From UBA9676 sp963730065 (lineage in GTDB: Bacteria > Actinomycetota > Actinomycetes > Streptosporangiales > Streptosporangiaceae): a DNA stretch of 64,000 nucleotides. Positions 61,584 through 64,000 of the stretch are shown piece by piece. The notes beneath the pieces are model-generated. The model ran no database searches and was not told the DNA's origin. It saw only the letters and a program-made list of their open reading frames with translations. Both the position numbers and the translations under genes were made by a program. How positions within the stretch are numbered: the stretch's first letter is position 1; each line of letters begins with the position of its first letter. The stretch lies in contig CAVSQL010000015.1 in the NCBI GenBank assembly GCA_963730065.1, positions 35,696 to 99,695 of the forward strand, read 5' to 3'.

Positions 61584-62280
61584 CAGTGCGGCCATCACGC
61601 GGGCCCTGCTGGTGGAGGACGACCCGAACATCGTCGACCTGATCCGGTCCAACCTGTCGGTACGGGGCTTCGACACCATCGTGTCGGCCGACGGCGCGCG
61701 CGCACTCCAGTTGCTGGAGACCGAGGCGCCGGACATCGTGCTGCTGGATCTGATGCTCCCGGAGGCCGACGGCTTCGAGCTGTGCCGACAGATGCGCGAG
61801 CGTTCCGCCGTCGGGATCATCGTCGTCTCCGCCCGCGGCGGCGAGCGGGACAAGGTGACGGCCCTGCATGTGGGCGCGGACGACTACCTGACCAAGCCCT
61901 TCAGCGTCGAGGAACTCCTGGCCAGGATCGTCGCCACGCTGCGCAGGACCCGGCCGGTCGCCGCGCCGGAAGCGTCCCCCCAGGTGCTGGTAGTGGGCGA
62001 CGTCGTGATCGATCTGGCCGGCCAGCAGGTCACCGCCCAGGGCCATCCGGTGCACCTGACGCCGACCGAGTTCGCGCTGCTGCGGGAGCTGGCCATCAAC
62101 CGGGGCAAGCTGCTCACGCACGCCTACCTGCTGCGGCGGGTGTGGGGCCAGGGGTACGTGACCCAGACCGAATACGTGCGGGTCTACGTCAGGCGGCTGC
62201 GCGCCAAGCTGGAGGCGGGCGACGGCCCGCCACTCATCCTGACCCAGCCGCGGGCGGGGTACCGGATGGCGCCCGAGTGA
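61576..62280 (+). CDS. OmpR/PhoB-family response regulator
   Basis: 234 residues from ATG 61576, preceded by GGAGGGGGCGGGG. The receiver domain holds the acidic pair (VEDDPN), phospho-acceptor Asp in IVLLDLMLPEADGF, the Thr/Ser switch in IIVVSARGG, and the Lys in DDYLTKPFS. The C-terminal winged helix is of OmpR type (PVHLTPTEFALLRELAINRGKLLTHAYLLRRVWGQGYV and TEYVRVYVRRLRAKLE), closest in pattern to KdpE/PhoP-like regulators. It overlaps the kinase gene and is almost surely its partner. The next promoter carries phased direct repeats as expected for this family. Confidence 0.95.
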   Translation: MPDSAAITRALLVEDDPNIVDLIRSNLSVRGFDTIVSADGARALQLLETEAPDIVLLDLMLPEADGFELCRQMRERSAVGIIVVSARGGERDKVTALHVGADDYLTKPFSVEELLARIVATLRRTRPVAAPEASPQVLVVGDVVIDLAGQQVTAQGHPVHLTPTEFALLRELAINRGKLLTHAYLLRRVWGQGYVTQTEYVRVYVRRLRAKLEAGDGPPLILTQPRAGYRMAPE

Positions 62281-62299
62281 GCGCGCGGGCCCGGACGCT

Positions 62300-62364
62300 G
62301 TTCATGAATTGTTAACGGGCGTTATGCGATGTTGATGATCCGTTTACACGGCGGACCCTAAGGT
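62300..62364 (+). promoter_or_regulatory. Five phased GTT boxes and promoter of the sugar-binding protein gene
   Basis: GTT occurs at 62300, 62311, 62321, 62331 and 62342, that is at 11, 10, 10 and 11 bases, always on the same strand (GTTCA, GTTAA, GTTAT, GTTGA, GTTTA). Such direct repeats at one helical turn are the binding pattern of OmpR/PhoB regulators; GTTCA resembles Streptomyces PhoP boxes. A possible -10 (TAAGGT, 62359-62364) follows, so the last box would cover the -35 position, typical of activation. The region is AT-rich compared with its surroundings. Confidence 0.7.
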
Positions 62365-62403
62365 CGTGGCCAACAGTTGCTTCAGGTGAAAGAGGTATTG
62401 GGG

Positions 62404-63708
62404 ATGGGTAACAGAAGTGAGGGAGGTCGGCGCTCCCGTTCGCAAGGCGGCGGAACGTTCCGACGCTCTCGCCGAGTGGGCTGGGTGGGTCTGGTGGCGG
62501 TCGCTGGCCTGATAGCTGCGGGCTGCTCATCGTCGTCCTCGTCGACAGCGCCAAGCGGCTCGGACACGATTCCAAAGGTCAGCATCAGTTCCTTTAAGGT
62601 CAGCATCGGGCCGACGATGTCCGCGTTCAAGCCGCTGACCCAGTTCGCGACCAAGGGAGCCACCACCCTGCAGGTGGGGGTGATCCTGCCCGACACCACG
62701 TCGTTGACGCGGTACGTTCAATTCGACCAGCCTTACCTGAACGCCGCCTTTGCCGACGCCGGGTATACCCAGGCGCAGTACCGGATCGACAACGCGCAGG
62801 GCAGCGACCAGACCCAGCTGAACGATGCCACCGCCGACATCAACCTGGGCGCCAAGGTCCTCGTCGTGGACCCGCTCGATGGCCCGACTGGCGAGGCGAT
62901 CGCGAAGCTTGCCCAGTCCAAGGGCGTCATCCTGATCGCCTACGACCGGGCCATCTTCGCGGGCAACAAGACCTACTACGTCAGCTTCGACAACGAGCAC
63001 GTGGGTGAGCTGATCGGCCAGGGCTTCAAGGCCTGCGTTGCGGCCTGGAAGATCTCCAAGCCCCAGGTCTACGTCCTGAACGGCGGCGAGGACACCGACC
63101 CCAACGCCATCTCCTTTGCCACGGGTTACAACAAGGTGGTCTGGAACCAGCCGGCCAAGACAGTCAGCGCGGGCGTGACCAACAGCCTCGGTTACAAGCT
63201 GGTTGGCGAGAACTTCGCTCCTGGGTGGGACAACACCAAGGGCGGCACGATCTTCCAGCAGGCGTTCACCGCTCACAAGCAGATCAACGCCACGATCGAG
63301 GCCAATGACGGGCTCGCCAACTCGGTGATCACTGTCCTCAAGGGGGCCGGAGTCAAGCCCAACACGGTGCCGACCACCGGGCAGGACGCCACGGCCCAGG
63401 GCATGGCCTGGATCCTCCAGGGCTACCAGTGCGGCTCCGTGTACAAGGCCGTCTACAAGGAGGCCCAGGACGCTGTGGCCATGGCCACGATCCTGCTGGC
63501 CGGCGGCAAGCCGCCTGCGGCTCTGCTGAACGGGAAGACCGTCGACCCGGCCAACCCGAGCATCACCGAGCCGGCGTCGCTGCTGACCCCGGTGTGGGTG
63601 ACCAAGGCCAACATGGAGTCGACAGTGGTCGCGGACGGCTTCGACAGCGCCACGGCCATCTGCACAATCGCGGGTGCGAGCGTCTGCGCCGCAGCCGGGA
63701 TCCATTGA
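62404..63708 (+). CDS. Sugar ABC transporter substrate-binding lipoprotein (xylose/ribose type)
   Basis: 434 residues from ATG 62404 (GAAAGAGG upstream). A basic N-terminal segment leads into a signal peptide with lipobox (LIAAGC), then a Ser-rich stretch. The type I periplasmic-binding fold follows: LQVGVILPDTTSLTRYVQFDQPYLNAAF, GAKVLVVDPLDGPTGEAIAKLAQSKGVILIAYDRAI, YYVSFDNEHVGELIGQGF, IEANDGLANSVITVLKGAGV and TTGQDATAQGMAWILQGYQCGSVYK. These match XylF/ChvE-like proteins for xylose, glucose or galactose. The sugar cannot be fixed by eye. It is downstream of the two-component pair and likely under its control; a hairpin follows before the next gene. Confidence 0.93.
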   Translation: MGNRSEGGRRSRSQGGGTFRRSRRVGWVGLVAVAGLIAAGCSSSSSSTAPSGSDTIPKVSISSFKVSIGPTMSAFKPLTQFATKGATTLQVGVILPDTTSLTRYVQFDQPYLNAAFADAGYTQAQYRIDNAQGSDQTQLNDATADINLGAKVLVVDPLDGPTGEAIAKLAQSKGVILIAYDRAIFAGNKTYYVSFDNEHVGELIGQGFKACVAAWKISKPQVYVLNGGEDTDPNAISFATGYNKVVWNQPAKTVSAGVTNSLGYKLVGENFAPGWDNTKGGTIFQQAFTAHKQINATIEANDGLANSVITVLKGAGVKPNTVPTTGQDATAQGMAWILQGYQCGSVYKAVYKEAQDAVAMATILLAGGKPPAALLNGKTVDPANPSITEPASLLTPVWVTKANMESTVVADGFDSATAICTIAGASVCAAAGIH

Positions 63709-63766
63709 TCATCTGACCTGGGGAACCTCGACGGCGTTTTCGTCGAACGCTCCTCACCAGCCGGTT

Positions 63767-63798
63767 TGGCGGACCCTCCAAGCAGGGCGGGTCCGCCA
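63767..63798 (+). terminator. Hairpin between the binding-protein gene and the next gene
   Basis: A perfect 10-bp stem (TGGCGGACCC at 63767-63776, complement 63789-63798) with a 12-nt loop. A smaller TCGACG/CGTCGA hairpin lies at 63728-63746. Such structures after binding-protein genes often reduce read-through so that the binding protein is made in excess over the membrane parts. Confidence 0.55.
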
Positions 63799-63941
63799 GC
63801 CCCGGCTGTGGCGAGGTGGTTGAGCCGACCCCAGACCGGCCGGGAAGGGCGGGCAGGGAGGCGTGCGGCTATGCTCTGCGGTGCCGGGATACCGGAGCGG
63901 CAGGAGCCCGATCTAGGCAAGGCTACTGACGGATCTTCAAG

Positions 63942-64000
63942 ATGACTGAGATGAACGAGGCCCCGGAAGGCGCGAGCAGCGGCGGGGACGGGGCAGAACC
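63942..64000 (+). CDS. Start of a further gene, cut by the window end
   Basis: An ATG at 63942 opens a frame that stays open to the last base (19 codons visible: MTEMNEAPEGASSGG and on), an acidic Gly/Ser-rich N-terminus. The ribosome-binding site is weak (GGATCTTCAAG). From the context, a permease or a second ATPase of the sugar transporter is expected. The sequence itself is too short to tell. Confidence 0.4.
   Translation, partial: MTEMNEAPEGASSGGDGAE

Overview
This is a GC-rich chromosomal segment of an actinomycete (Actinomycetota). The evidence is the codon bias, GTG starts, a mycothiol-dependent nitroreductase of the Rv2466c type, an F420-type PPOX protein, an actinobacterial HelD-like RNA polymerase factor, an Eis-type acetyltransferase, MenA, a Tat lipoprotein/DUF4439 pair beside rimP, and a hopanoid operon. 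I cannot place it reliably below class level. No rRNA, tRNA, CRISPR array, insertion sequence or prophage was seen.

Layout. 1-3,000: the 3' end of a SpoIIE-type phosphatase/anti-sigma kinase, and a MacB-like ABC exporter with poly-glycine tracts. 3,200-12,650: a translationally coupled hopanoid operon on the minus strand (hpnC, hpnD, hpnE, polyprenyl diphosphate synthase, squalene-hopene cyclase, an HpnG-like phosphorylase fused to IspH, hpnH), preceded by about 560 bases carrying several palindromes. 13,200-21,100: mixed small enzymes and acetyltransferases, including two visibly eroded genes. 21,250-32,200: pepN, malQ, an SDR/TetR pair, a penicillin-acylase family protein and an amidase. 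32,250-39,800: ilvD, menA, an NfeD/SPFH pair, an acyl-CoA synthetase, DUF2277 and YccF. 40,000-53,900: a conserved core block on the minus strand (rimP-nusA-ylxR-infB-DUF503-rbfA-truB-ribF-rpsO-pnp-M16 peptidase-dapB). 54,000-58,400: Tat lipoprotein, DUF4439 and HelD. 58,900-64,000: a sugar-uptake/signalling locus.

The most unusual locus is the last one. A sugar-type ABC ATPase domain is joined, in one cytosolic polypeptide, to two GAF-like regions and a histidine kinase core. It is followed by an overlapping OmpR-family response regulator, then a xylose/ribose-type substrate-binding lipoprotein whose promoter carries five helically phased GTT boxes, a hairpin, and the start of another gene at the window edge. 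The arrangement suggests that a transporter ATPase and its own two-component sensor are one molecule that controls synthesis of the binding protein. A second unusual fusion, phosphorylase-IspH, joins hopanoid side-chain maturation to isoprenoid precursor supply.

Quality warning: seven otherwise intact genes each show a single reading-frame break (hpnC, the small gene near 15,767, malQ, the acylase, a small membrane gene near 32,380, nfeD, and the ABC-kinase fusion). The breaks have both signs and several fall in GC-rich or palindromic runs. This pattern fits residual base-calling indels better than seven independent pseudogenes, so affected genes are annotated across the break and flagged.
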